Shown here one piece after another: positions 9,203-18,111 of a DNA stretch of 64,000 nt; position 1 is the stretch's first letter; each line of letters opens with the position of its first letter. Origin of the DNA: CAIUGU01 sp040080215 (lineage in GTDB: Bacteria > Pseudomonadota > Gammaproteobacteria > Steroidobacterales > Steroidobacteraceae); NCBI GenBank assembly GCA_040080215.1, contig JBEBIT010000007.1, positions 1 to 64,000 of the forward strand. Reading direction: 5' to 3'. A program made the translations under genes and the position numbers. The notes beneath the pieces were generated by a model. It ran no database searches. It saw nothing but the letters and a program-made list of their open reading frames with translations, and was not told the origin of the DNA.

Positions 9203-9279
9203 GGTGTTGCTTCGATCTCGTGACGGGGGTGCCCGGCCTCCCTGGACGCGCGGTACCGGCAAACCCCAACAAGGGCGTC

Positions 9280-9457
9280 GATTCTAGCAAGGGGCCACCC
9301 CGGTGACCCCGGGAAGGTTACAAAAACTTAAACAGGATGCGGGGTTAAGGGACGCGGGAAATGTGTTTTTATAGGGCTACTTTCGAGTGGGCGCGCTAAA
9401 TCCCCCTGCAACTGCTGCACCCCCTGGCCGGTGACACCTGTCCCCGGCCATTTTTTT
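9280..9457 (+). ncRNA. possible plus-strand small RNA, 5' end unknown
   Basis: No plus-strand gene lies upstream of the plus-strand terminator at 9425-9457; both flanking genes are on the minus strand. A terminator with nothing to terminate suggests a short transcript starting somewhere in about 9280-9400. I could not fix a promoter, so the 5' boundary is a guess. It could alternatively stop antisense transcription into the response regulator gene. Confidence 0.3.
9425..9457 (+). terminator. Rho-independent terminator on the plus strand
   Basis: A perfect 7-bp stem (TGGCCGG with CCGGCCA) and a 12-base loop are followed directly by seven T. It overlaps the stop codon of the minus-strand response regulator. 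The T tract is on the plus strand only, so it does not serve that gene. Confidence 0.75.
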
Positions 9458-10172
9458 AACCTTGAGGCTCCACCGGAGCACCCGGGTGCCTCTCCCTCCG
9501 GGGGCCGACGACATACCCCTCGCCCCGCACCGTGTGGATCAGCGGCTCGGCGAACCCCTTGTCCACCACTTTGCGCAGCCGGCTCATGTGGACCTCCACC
9601 AGGTTGGTCTCCGGATCGAAATGCATTCCCCAGATGCTCTCCAGCAGCATCTTGCGGCTCACGACCTGCCCGGAATGGCGCATCAGGTATTCGAGCAGGC
9701 GAAACTCCAGGCCGGTGAGATCAATGGCCTGCGCGCCGCGCTCGGCACGGCGACCGACGAGATCGAGCTTGAGATCCGCGACTTCGAGACGCGTGGGGGT
9801 ATCGGCACCCCGGGCACCCCTTCGCAGCAATGCCTCAACCCGAGCGAGCAACTCGACGAAGGCATAAGGCTTGGGCAGGTAGTCGTCGCCGCCGGCCTGC
9901 AAACCATCGACCCGGTCGACCACCTCTCCGAGTGCGCTCAGGACCAGAATGGGGGTGGCGTCGCCGCTCGCCCGCAGTGTCTTGACGATCGACAGCCCTT
10001 CCATGCCGGGGAGGGTGCGGTCCGCGATGATGACGTCCCATGTCTCGCTCATCGCCCGCCGCAAGCCTTCGCGGCCATCTGCCTCGTGGGCTATGTCGTA
10101 GCCGTGCTCCCTGAACTCACTGCAGACGATCTCGGCAGTGTCGGCATCGTCTTCGATCATCAGGATGCGCAT
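9456..10172 (-). CDS. OmpR-family response regulator of the RND pump operon
   Basis: A 238-residue two-domain regulator. The receiver domain has the acidic pocket IEDDAD, the phosphoacceptor Asp51 in IIADRTLPG, and Lys in DYLPKPYAF. The winged-helix DNA-binding domain follows, with LTGLEFRLLEYLMRH and RLRKVVDKG. It starts 26 bp after the RND permease stop, so it is probably cotranscribed with the pump and regulates it. No histidine kinase gene is adjacent; the nearest, at 28461, has its own partner. The kinase is therefore elsewhere or shared. Confidence 0.9.
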   Translation of the reverse strand: MRILMIEDDADTAEIVCSEFREHGYDIAHEADGREGLRRAMSETWDVIIADRTLPGMEGLSIVKTLRASGDATPILVLSALGEVVDRVDGLQAGGDDYLPKPYAFVELLARVEALLRRGARGADTPTRLEVADLKLDLVGRRAERGAQAIDLTGLEFRLLEYLMRHSGQVVSRKMLLESIWGMHFDPETNLVEVHMSRLRKVVDKGFAEPLIHTVRGEGYVVGPRRERHPGAPVEPQG

Positions 10173-10198
10173 GCTGCATCACTGCCATCGTGACCGAC

Positions 10199-13100
10199 TC
10201 AGCCGTGCGCTGCCGGCGCGGCTGCTTCGCCGACCGCTACCGGCTTTGCTCCGCGCAGACGTTCGATCATGCGAGTGACGTACTGCGGCGACTTGGAGTT
10301 GCGCGCAATCAGCAAGTACATCGAGGGCACGACGTACAGCGTCATCAGCATGGAGAACACCACGCCATAGATCACCACGGCGCCCAGCGACTTGCGGGCC
10401 TCGGCGCCCGCACCGGCTGCCAGCAGCAGCGGCATCGCGCCAAAGACCATGCACAAGCTCGTCATCAACACCGGACGCAGGCGGATGATGGCCGCGCCGA
10501 TGATGGACTCTGCGAACTCCGTCCCGCGGTCACGCAGCTGGTTGGCGAACTCCACGATAAGGATGCCGTTCTTCGCCGCGAGGCCGATGAGCATCACCGC
10601 GCCGATCTGGCTGAACACGTTGATGGAACTCCCCTGGAACCAGAGTCCGAGCAATGCACCCGTCACCGCGAGCGGCACCGTGGAGATGATGATGGAGGCA
10701 TGCTTGAAGCTCTCGAACTGCGCGGCGAGCACCAGGAACACGATGACGAGGGCGAGCAGGAACGTGGTGTACAGCGCGCCACCCGAGAGGCGGAATTCGC
10801 GCGACTCGCCGTCATAGTTGATCTGCGCTTCCGGAGGCAGCTCGGTGCGCACCATCTTCTCGAGGTCGTTGAGCGCCTGGCCCAGCGAATAGCCGGGCGC
10901 AAGGCCTGCCTGGATGGTGATCGAACGCAGCCGGTCGAAGCGCTTTAGCTCGAGCGGTCCGGCCACTTCCTCCAGCTTCACGAGATTGGACAACGGAATC
11001 AGGCCGCCGCCCGACGTCGACCGCACATAGATGTTGTCGAGGTCGGAGGGTGTCGCACGATCACTCTCGCGCGCCTGCAGGACGACGTTGTACTCCTCGC
11101 CGTTCATCAGGAACGTGGTTACCCGACGCGAACCCATCATGGTCTCGAGCGTACGACCCACGGTCGTCAGCGAAATGCCGAGGTCCGCGGCGCGGTCGCG
11201 ATCCACGGAAATCTTGATCTGAGGCGAGCGCTCGGAGTAGTCGGAGTCGACATTCTGCAGGCCGGGGTTCTCGGCGGCCTTGGCAAGCACGATATCGCGC
11301 CACTTCACGAGCTCTTCATACGTGCCGCCGCCGAGGACGAGCTGCACCGGCCGTCCGCCACCGCCCACACCGAGGCTGGCGGGCGAGATGACGTTCACGC
11401 GAACGCCCGGGATATCGTTCAGCTGCAGCCTGAGCCGCTGCGCGATGACTGGCGCAGCATCCTTGCGGTCACCCCATGACTTGAGCGGCAGGAAGATCAT
11501 GCCCGACGTCACGTCGCTGTTGCCGCGTCCACCGAAGCCGCCCGTCCGCGCGATCATGCGCTCGGCGTTGCCCAGCTCGATTTCGGACTGGACGATCTTT
11601 TCCACTTGCTGCAGGTAGCGGTCCATGTACGCGAGGCTTGCGCCTTCCGGCGCCTGCACGCGAATGATCAGCTGCGACCGGTCTTCCTGCGGTGCGTACT
11701 CGCTGGGCAGCGAGGTGAAGAGCGCATACGCAAGCGGAATGGTGGCTGCAGCGATGCCGACGATCATCCAGGGAGTCCGGGTCGCGGCGCGCAGCGAGCG
11801 CTCGTAGGCACCGGACAGTCGCTGATAGCCGGCGTCGATGACCTTCGACACCTTGCCGTGCTGGATGCCGTTGGCGAACAGCTTGGAACTCATCATCGGC
11901 ACCAGCGACAACGCGATGATCGCGGAGAACGCAATGCCCGCGGCGATCGTGACGCCGAATTCGCTGAACAACCTGCCGATGTTGCCTTCCATGAACGAGA
12001 TCGGCAGGAACACGGCGCAGAGCACCAGCGTCGTCGCGATGACCGCAAACCCGATCTCGCGCGATCCATCGACGGCCGCGAGCAGTGCGGGCTCGCCGGC
12101 CTCGATGCGTCGCACGATGTTCTCGAGCACCACGATGGCATCGTCGACGACGATCGCGACGGCGAGCACTGCACCGAGCAGCGTCAGCGTGTTGATGGAA
12201 TACCCGAACCACGACATGACGAGGCAAGCGGAAATGATCGAGATCGGAATCGTGACGGCCGGGATGATCGTGGCCCGCGCCGAGCCGAGGAACCCGTAAA
12301 TCACGACCAGCACGAGTCCCAGGGTGATGAAGATCGTGTGCTCGACCTCGCTCAGGGACTCGGAGACGAACACGGTGTTGTCGATCGACACGAAGAGGTC
12401 CATGCCCGGGGGCAGGTTCGGCTTCATGCGCTCGATTTCCGCGCGGATGCCGCGGGAGATATCCACGACGTTGGCCGTGGAAGTCGGGGTGATGCTGACG
12501 CCGACGGCATTTTGTCCGGTTGCGCGATAGATGGACCGGAAGTCTTCGGCTTCGACCTTGATCTCGGCCACTTCGCCGAGCCGGACCAGGTAGCCATCGG
12601 CTCCACGACCCACCACCAGGTTGCGGAACGACGATTCGCTCGCCATCCCGGCATCCGTATTGAGGATGAACTCCCGCTGCTGGGATTCAAGCCGTCCGGC
12701 TGGCAGCTCTACATTCTCTGCGCGCAAGGCGGCTTCGACGTCCTGTACCGTCAGCCGGCGAGCGGCCAGCGCAGAACGGTTGAGCCAGACGCGCATGGCA
12801 AAGCGACGCTCGCCGATGACGCTTGCGATCGCAACGCCCGGGACGATCGAGAAGCGATCCACGACATTGCGATCTGCGTAGTCGCTGAGTTCGAGCTGCG
12901 ACATGCCCTCGCCCACGACGTTGACGAACATCGTGATGCCGGCGTTGGAATCTGCCTTTGCAATGCGGGGCGTGTCGGCTTCGGTCGGAAGCTGCGAGGC
13001 GACGCGGGACACGCGGTCGCGAACATCGTTGGCCGCGGACTCAAGGTCGCGGTCCTGGGTGAACTCGAGATTGATCTGCGCGCGCTCGTCCTGGCTCGAC

Positions 13101-13345
13101 GACGTGAGCTTGGTGATGCCTTCCACGCCTGCGAGCTGGTTCTCGAGCAGCTGCGTGACCTTCGACTCGACGACGGTCGCCGAAGCGCCGCGGTACGTGA
13201 CGGAAACGTTGACCACCGGGCGGCTGATGTCGGGATACTCGCGGATGGCGAGCTTCTGCGCTGCCATGATGCCGGTGAGCAGCAACAGCATGCTGATCAC
13301 CATCGCGAAGACGGGACGGCGAACCGAAACCTCGGAAAGAATCAT
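10199..13345 (-). CDS. RND multidrug efflux permease (HAE1 type)
   Basis: A 1048-residue inner-membrane proton/drug antiporter of the AcrB/MexF class. The N-terminus with VRRPVFAMVISMLLLLTGI leads into TM1. The proton-relay Asp pair sits in AIVVDDAIVV (TM4), and the relay lysine is in the GLAAKNGILIVEFA segment (TM10). Two large periplasmic loops are present. Its start overlaps the adaptor stop by 4 bp, so the two subunits are translationally coupled. No outer-membrane channel gene is present, so the pump must use a TolC-like protein encoded elsewhere. Substrates cannot be predicted. Confidence 0.93.
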   Translation of the reverse strand: MILSEVSVRRPVFAMVISMLLLLTGIMAAQKLAIREYPDISRPVVNVSVTYRGASATVVESKVTQLLENQLAGVEGITKLTSSSQDERAQINLEFTQDRDLESAANDVRDRVSRVASQLPTEADTPRIAKADSNAGITMFVNVVGEGMSQLELSDYADRNVVDRFSIVPGVAIASVIGERRFAMRVWLNRSALAARRLTVQDVEAALRAENVELPAGRLESQQREFILNTDAGMASESSFRNLVVGRGADGYLVRLGEVAEIKVEAEDFRSIYRATGQNAVGVSITPTSTANVVDISRGIRAEIERMKPNLPPGMDLFVSIDNTVFVSESLSEVEHTIFITLGLVLVVIYGFLGSARATIIPAVTIPISIISACLVMSWFGYSINTLTLLGAVLAVAIVVDDAIVVLENIVRRIEAGEPALLAAVDGSREIGFAVIATTLVLCAVFLPISFMEGNIGRLFSEFGVTIAAGIAFSAIIALSLVPMMSSKLFANGIQHGKVSKVIDAGYQRLSGAYERSLRAATRTPWMIVGIAAATIPLAYALFTSLPSEYAPQEDRSQLIIRVQAPEGASLAYMDRYLQQVEKIVQSEIELGNAERMIARTGGFGGRGNSDVTSGMIFLPLKSWGDRKDAAPVIAQRLRLQLNDIPGVRVNVISPASLGVGGGGRPVQLVLGGGTYEELVKWRDIVLAKAAENPGLQNVDSDYSERSPQIKISVDRDRAADLGISLTTVGRTLETMMGSRRVTTFLMNGEEYNVVLQARESDRATPSDLDNIYVRSTSGGGLIPLSNLVKLEEVAGPLELKRFDRLRSITIQAGLAPGYSLGQALNDLEKMVRTELPPEAQINYDGESREFRLSGGALYTTFLLALVIVFLVLAAQFESFKHASIIISTVPLAVTGALLGLWFQGSSINVFSQIGAVMLIGLAAKNGILIVEFANQLRDRGTEFAESIIGAAIIRLRPVLMTSLCMVFGAMPLLLAAGAGAEARKSLGAVVIYGVVFSMLMTLYVVPSMYLLIARNSKSPQYVTRMIERLRGAKPVAVGEAAAPAAHG

Positions 13346-14661
13346 GACTTGGCCTCCGGTCGTTGCCGCTTCTCGCCGGCCGGTCCCGGCCGACCCTGGC
13401 CTTCGGCTCCCGGGGCTTGCCCCGCCAGCCGGACTTTCGTGCCGTCGACGAGCTTCTGCGTACCTTCGGTGACGACGATGTCACCCATCTGCAGTCCCTT
13501 CAGCACTTCGACTTCACCGGGGCGACGACGGCCGACGGTGATCTCGGTCTTCTTGACCTGGCCATCGGTGACGACGAAAACGAACTGCCGATCAGCCTCG
13601 GGCACCAGCGCCTGCTCCGGCAACGTGAGTACCATGTCCTGCGCGCGCAGCAGCCGCACGGTCATGAACATGCCGGGCTTGAGGCGCCCGTCCCGATTGT
13701 CGATGTTGCCGCGAACGATGACGGAACGGCTCACGGGATCGATGCGGCTGTCGATGCTCGCGACTTTGCCCTTGAACTGCACGCCGGGATAGGCAGTGCT
13801 GGTGGCCTGGACTTCGAGGCCGTTGGCCAGCATCGTGAGGTAGGTTTCCGGCACCGAGAAGTCGAGTTTGATGACACTGGTGTCATCGAGCGTCGTGATG
13901 ACGTTGGCAGGCGTCACATAGCTGCCGACGCTGACGTTGCGCAGGCCGACACGGCCACTGAAGGGGGCACGCACGATGGTCTCGTTCATGCGTCCCTGTG
14001 CCGCGGAAACCCGCGCTTCGTTCTGCCGCAGCGTCGACTGGATCTGGTCCATCTGCGCCTGCGACAGGGCCTTGGTTGCAAACAGCTCGGTGCTGCGCTT
14101 GTACTGGCTGCGCGTGTCGGCGAGCGCTGCCTCGGCCACCGCAAGATCCGCAGAGGCTTCGACGCCGTCGAGCTCGAGCAGCACGTCGCCCTTCCTGACT
14201 TGCTGCCCTTCGGTGAAACGGATCGAGACGATTCGATTTGCAGTCTTCGCCGTGATGTTCACGGACTCGTTGGCCTTGGCGGTACCGAGCGCCTCCACGG
14301 CATCGGCGAACGACGACTCTTCAAGCTTGACCGTGACAACGACGGGCAGCGCGCCACCGGGTCCTCCTCCTGGCCGACCGGCACCGCCATTGCGCGGTCC
14401 TGCTCCACTTGCTCCAACTGCTCCCGGCGCACCCCCACCGCCGCCTTCAGGACGGCGAGCTCCGCCATTCGGCGCACCACCACCCTGAGGAGGCCCGCCC
14501 TGCGGCCGCTGTCCGCCCGCAGTCGCGCCGGCCGGAGGCCCGCCGGCACCGCCACCGGGACCTGAAGCCTGCTTGTGCGTAGTGACGTACCAAGCCAGCC
14601 CCAGAAAGGCAGCAATAGCGACGGCTCCGGCAATGATCGTAGGGCGTGAACTGGGAAGCAT
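13342..14661 (-). CDS. RND efflux periplasmic adaptor subunit
   Basis: A 439-residue membrane fusion protein. One TM helix (IIAGAVAIAAFLGLAWYV) anchors it. A long Gly/Pro-rich low-complexity linker of about 70 residues follows before the biotinyl-lipoyl half-motifs (RIVSIRFTEGQQVRKGDVLLEL and RAPFSGRVGLRNVSVGSYV). The helical hairpin lies between these, and the beta-barrel and membrane-proximal domains come after. The linker is unusually long and glycine-rich for an adaptor. I prefer the ATG at 14661, which precedes the TM helix closely; the frame extends 11 codons upstream to 14694. Confidence 0.88.
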   Translation of the reverse strand: MLPSSRPTIIAGAVAIAAFLGLAWYVTTHKQASGPGGGAGGPPAGATAGGQRPQGGPPQGGGAPNGGARRPEGGGGGAPGAVGASGAGPRNGGAGRPGGGPGGALPVVVTVKLEESSFADAVEALGTAKANESVNITAKTANRIVSIRFTEGQQVRKGDVLLELDGVEASADLAVAEAALADTRSQYKRSTELFATKALSQAQMDQIQSTLRQNEARVSAAQGRMNETIVRAPFSGRVGLRNVSVGSYVTPANVITTLDDTSVIKLDFSVPETYLTMLANGLEVQATSTAYPGVQFKGKVASIDSRIDPVSRSVIVRGNIDNRDGRLKPGMFMTVRLLRAQDMVLTLPEQALVPEADRQFVFVVTDGQVKKTEITVGRRRPGEVEVLKGLQMGDIVVTEGTQKLVDGTKVRLAGQAPGAEGQGRPGPAGEKRQRPEAKS

Positions 14662-14933
14662 GAAAATCCTGCTGGTGCTGCCCAACCTGGGCAATCTGAC
14701 GTCGGTCGCGAACTCGCAAGTTTACCCCGGAGGCTGGCTGGCTGCATCGCACAATGGCTAGCGGATTCTCCCTAGGGGGACCAGAACTTAGGAGACTATG
14801 AACCCAGTTGATTCAAAGGATAACGACATGCCCCGCGGGGCGGTGTAAAGAAACGCGAAGATTCGCAAAGACAAGCGGCCACGGCCGGGCAGCGGGTCCC
14901 GGGTGGCCGCAGGCTGGCGGAGCGCTTTCCCGC
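14662..14933. other. intergenic region upstream of the RND operon
   Basis: About 270 bp separate the adaptor gene from the cysK stop. It should hold the pump promoter. A short near-palindrome TCCCTAGGGGGA near 14769-14780 is the only candidate operator I see. A 16-codon frame at 14798-14848 has a close AGGAG but is too short to call. No terminator with a T tract is visible after cysK. Confidence 0.4.
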
Positions 14934-15875
14934 CTAGATTTCCGCGTCGGAACCTTCTGATATTCCTTCGAAAAGTGCAGTGGTGAGGTAGCGCTCACCG
15001 GTATCTGGAAGCATGGCCAGGATGACCGATCCCGCGGGCGCCTGTTGTGCAACTTTGAGGGCCGCTGCCACTGTACCGCCCGAGGAGATGCCACAGAAGA
15101 TCCCTTCAAGCCGCGCCATATCCTTGGCGGTGCCGATAGCCTCTTCGTCGGTGACCGGGACGATTTCGTCGGCGATGGTCCGATCGAGTACGGCCGGCAC
15201 GAAGTCGGGCGTCCAGCCCTGGATCTTGTGGGGCTTGAACTCGTTGCCCGCGAGCAAAGAAGCGTTCGCAGGCTCGGTCGCGACTATGCGGACGCCGGGA
15301 CGGGCCTTCTTGATGATGTCACCCGCGCCGCTCAGCGTGCCGCCGGTACCCCAGCCGGTTACCCAGAAGTCGAGCCGGTGGCCGGCAAAGTCACTCAGGA
15401 TCTCGGGGCCGGTGGTATTGCGGTGATATTCGGGATTGGCGGGATTCTCGAATTGCCGTGCGGGGAACCAGCCATTCTTGGCAGCCAGTTCCGCCGCCTT
15501 GCGGACCATGCCCGAACCCCGCTCGGCTGCCGGCGTCAGGATGACCTTGGCGCCAAGTGCCCGCATGATCTTGCGGCGCTCCATGGAAAAGGTTTCGACC
15601 ATCACGGCAACGAAGGGATAGCCTTTGGCTGCGCACACCATCGCGAGCGCGATGCCGGTATTGCCCGACGTTGCCTCGACGACCGTCTGGCCGGGCTGCA
15701 ATGTCCCGCGCCGCTCGGCGTCCTCGATGATGGCGATCGCGAGGCGGTCCTTCACCGAACTCAATGGATTGAAGAACTCGCACTTCGCGTACAGCGTGAC
15801 GTGCTTGGGTGCGAGTCGATTGATGCGCACGACAGGCGTCCGTCCAATGGTGCCGAGAATGCTGTCGTAGATCAT
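14934..15875 (-). CDS. cysK: cysteine synthase A
   Basis: A 313-residue PLP enzyme making L-cysteine from O-acetylserine and sulfide. The PLP lysine is in NPLSSVKDRLA, the cofactor/substrate loop is EATSGNTGIA, and the phosphate-binding loop is in the GTGGTLSGAG segment. FCGISSGG near the C-terminus is typical. The CysK assignment rather than CysM follows overall resemblance. It lies 39 bp after phaC on the same strand and could be read through from the pha operon. metZ at the left of the window is another sulfur-assimilation gene but is not linked transcriptionally. Confidence 0.92.
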   Translation of the reverse strand: MIYDSILGTIGRTPVVRINRLAPKHVTLYAKCEFFNPLSSVKDRLAIAIIEDAERRGTLQPGQTVVEATSGNTGIALAMVCAAKGYPFVAVMVETFSMERRKIMRALGAKVILTPAAERGSGMVRKAAELAAKNGWFPARQFENPANPEYHRNTTGPEILSDFAGHRLDFWVTGWGTGGTLSGAGDIIKKARPGVRIVATEPANASLLAGNEFKPHKIQGWTPDFVPAVLDRTIADEIVPVTDEEAIGTAKDMARLEGIFCGISSGGTVAAALKVAQQAPAGSVILAMLPDTGERYLTTALFEGISEGSDAEI

Positions 15876-15914
15876 GGGTCTGGTCTCCGGGATTGTCTGG
15901 ATATGTTCTTGGTC

Positions 15915-16997
15915 TCAGGAGCGCGATCTTAGCCAGTCGCTGATCGTGGCCGGCAAGTCCTTCTGGGCCCGGCTACTCACGTAGATGCCAATGTGCCCCC
16001 CGCTGAAAGCATAAGGCGTGTAGTCCGCCGTGCCTACCAGATCCTTGAGCACCGTGGAGGATGCGGGCGGCACCAGATGGTCCTGCGTGGCGTACACGTT
16101 CAGTACCGGCATGGTGATGTTCGCCAGGTGCACGGGCTTCGAGCCCAGCCTCAAAGTGTCCGCAACCAGCCTGTTCTCGCGGTAGAACCACCTGATGAAC
16201 TGCCGGAACGCCTCGCCCGCCTGGTCCGGGCTGTCGAAGATCCATTTCTCCATGCGCAGGAAATTCCGCAACTGCACGGGGTCCCGCGCGATGTCGGCGA
16301 TTCCCGCATATTTCTGGCTCATCAGCCGGAAGGGCATCAATGACAGGAACATGTAGTTGAGCAGCTCGCCCGGGATGTTGCCTGAAACCCTGACCAGCGC
16401 GTCGACATCCACGCCCTGGACCCATTTCGACAGCAGGTTGTCGCTCGTCTTGAAATCGACCGGAGTGACCATCGTGACGAGGTTCCTGATGCGCTCCGGG
16501 TGCATCGCTGCGTAGCACAAACTGAAAGTCCCGCCCTGGCACACGCCAAGCAGGTTGATGCTCGCGGTGCCGCTGGCCGCTGCCACATGCGCGACGCAGT
16601 GATGCAGGTAGCGATTGATGTAGTCGTCGAGTTCGAGGTAGCGGTCCGCTCCGTCCGGCGTACCCCAGTCGATGAGATAGACGTCAATGCCGCGCCTGAG
16701 CAACCCGCGGATCAGCGAGCGATCCTCCTGCAAGTCCAGCATGTAGGGTCGATTGACGAGCGCGTAGCAGATCAAGAGCGGAATGCGCTGCGAACCTGGG
16801 ATCTGCGAGGCCTGGCCCTCGAGTGGTCGGTAACGGTACAGGACGAGCTTGTCTTCGCGGTAGACCGCGTCCTTCGGCGTAGGAGCGATGTCGACGTCGC
16901 CGAGCCCTCGCAATGCGTCCAGGCCTGCCGCGATGTCTTCACCGAGCGCCGCTGCTCCGGCAGAGGCTGGGTCGGTTCCTGTGGGTTGCGCTGCCAT
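15915..16997 (-). CDS. phaC: class III polyhydroxyalkanoate synthase subunit PhaC
   Basis: The 360-residue catalytic subunit that polymerises hydroxyacyl-CoA into PHA granules. The lipase-like box GVCQGG carries the nucleophile Cys153. The other triad members are Asp306 in VYATQDHLVPP and His335 in SGGHIGIYV. The length is that of the short class III form that needs PhaE. The ATG at 16997 lies 5 bp after the phaE stop; the open frame upstream of it overlaps phaE and is not conserved. Confidence 0.93.
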   Translation of the reverse strand: MAAQPTGTDPASAGAAALGEDIAAGLDALRGLGDVDIAPTPKDAVYREDKLVLYRYRPLEGQASQIPGSQRIPLLICYALVNRPYMLDLQEDRSLIRGLLRRGIDVYLIDWGTPDGADRYLELDDYINRYLHHCVAHVAAASGTASINLLGVCQGGTFSLCYAAMHPERIRNLVTMVTPVDFKTSDNLLSKWVQGVDVDALVRVSGNIPGELLNYMFLSLMPFRLMSQKYAGIADIARDPVQLRNFLRMEKWIFDSPDQAGEAFRQFIRWFYRENRLVADTLRLGSKPVHLANITMPVLNVYATQDHLVPPASSTVLKDLVGTADYTPYAFSGGHIGIYVSSRAQKDLPATISDWLRSRS

Positions 16998-17002
16998 GCC
17001 GG

Positions 17003-17809
17003 TCAGGACTTCTTGCGCGGTTTGCGCTTGGTCAAAGCGCGACCAGCCGGGGGCTTCGGCACTTTCCGCCCACGCGCGGCATTGCGAGCCGGAGTTCGAG
17101 TCGCCGTGGGTATGTTTGAGGCGGCGGATTCCAGTTGCCGCTGCAGCTCCCGGATTCGAAGGTTGAGCGAATTGACCTCGGAACGCGTCGGGAGATCGAG
17201 GAGCTTGAGCCAGCGTTCCATCTGCTGTCGCTCCACGGACTGGAAGCGGATCCCTGCATTGCAAAGGTCCGCCTGCAAGCGACAGAACGCATCGCCGTGC
17301 GCGACCCTCGCGTAGGTTGCCTCGCCGCACTCGATCCAGAGGTCGTACAACGCTTTGGCGTCGGCCACCGGCTTGCCCTCATTGGCCCGCTCGGCGCTCC
17401 GGCGCGCCAGCAGGTCCAGCGTGTCGGCGTGGACCTTGGCCATGACACGCGCCATCTCCAGCGTCAGCCGCTCGACGTCGGCCAGCGCAGCGGCCATTTC
17501 CTGCGCAGCCGCCTGTTGCTCGCGCAAAGGCCCGATGCCCGGCAGGTCCCGGATCCCGCCCATACCGTCGAAAATCGCGGCCTTGGGCCCGGCCCAGGGA
17601 AAGGTAAAGGCGTCCGTGACTCCCTTTGACGAAGTGGCCCCGAAAGCGGATTGTGCGGCTGCGAGGACGGGGGAGAAAAGATCGGCAAAGGACCGTGCGC
17701 CGGCTGAGGTCGGCTGCGGCCGCTCGGCATTCCATTGTGCGAGCGCCGCCTTCTGCGCCTCTATCCAGGCCTGGATCCAGTCAGCGGCCCGTCCGCCTGG
17801 GCCGCTCAT
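17003..17809 (-). CDS. phaE: class III PHA synthase accessory subunit PhaE
   Basis: A 268-residue mainly helical protein that partners PhaC. Typical features are the central region rich in Leu/Glu/Ala helices, the YDLWIECGEATYARVAH segment, and a C-terminal helix (NSLNLRIRELQRQLE) followed by a Lys/Arg/Pro-rich tail. The ATG at 17809 is preferred; an in-frame start at 17860 would add 17 residues of no family character. It forms an operon with phaC and diverges from the phasin gene. Confidence 0.88.
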   Translation of the reverse strand: MSGPGGRAADWIQAWIEAQKAALAQWNAERPQPTSAGARSFADLFSPVLAAAQSAFGATSSKGVTDAFTFPWAGPKAAIFDGMGGIRDLPGIGPLREQQAAAQEMAAALADVERLTLEMARVMAKVHADTLDLLARRSAERANEGKPVADAKALYDLWIECGEATYARVAHGDAFCRLQADLCNAGIRFQSVERQQMERWLKLLDLPTRSEVNSLNLRIRELQRQLESAASNIPTATRTPARNAARGRKVPKPPAGRALTKRKPRKKS

Positions 17810-18111
17810 GGACGCCGGCACCTTGGGTCTCGCGGTGCAAAATCCTGCGCACTCGGGCACCCGGCGCCCGCGCCTCGCAATGTTGTCCCGCCCCTCTTCC
17901 TCGAGCTGACCATATATTTAACGTGTTGATCTGTATGAAATAAAAAGCACTCTGGCGATGCAGGAACGGGGCTAAGGCGAGCCACGAATAATGCACTGCA
18001 AAATTTTATTGCACTGCAGGATAAACTTGGGATAGAGTTTAGCCGTACCCGGTAATTCCTCCCTTGAGGCGCGAGTTACCAGACCCGACTCCCAACTCGA
18101 GAGGAATTCAC
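17810..18111. promoter_or_regulatory. divergent phaEC/phaP control region
   Basis: About 300 bp separate phaE (-) from phaP (+). The left half is AT-rich compared with its surroundings and should hold the phaE promoter. The right half carries two identical 9-bp palindromic boxes and a plausible phaP promoter, listed separately. No other gene is seen in it. Confidence 0.6.
17992..18018. promoter_or_regulatory. two putative PhaR operators (TGCACTGCA)
   Basis: TGCACTGCA occurs at 17992-18000 and again at 18010-18018. Each copy is an inverted repeat around one base, and the centres are 18 bp apart, close to two helical turns. PhaR repressors in PHA producers bind TGC/GCA-type palindromes near phasin promoters, and phaR itself lies 0.7 kb downstream. 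The second box contains most of the likely -35 (TTGCAC, 18009-18014), with TAGAGT at 18033-18038 as the -10 after an 18-bp spacer. Binding would therefore block polymerase. Confidence 0.65.

Noticed and set aside
11606..13792. Plus-strand frame of 728 codons opposite the RND permease
   Set aside because: Same type of shadow; the minus strand is clearly the permease and adaptor, and the plus product has no hydrophobic core or motif.
14350..14600. Repetitive Gly/Pro-coding DNA in the adaptor gene
   Set aside because: Looks repeat-like but is low-complexity protein coding without a fixed DNA unit, not a CRISPR or satellite.
14798..14848. 16-codon frame with AGGAG three bases before ATG
   Set aside because: Too short and the spacing is too tight to support a peptide; no hydrophobic or conserved pattern.
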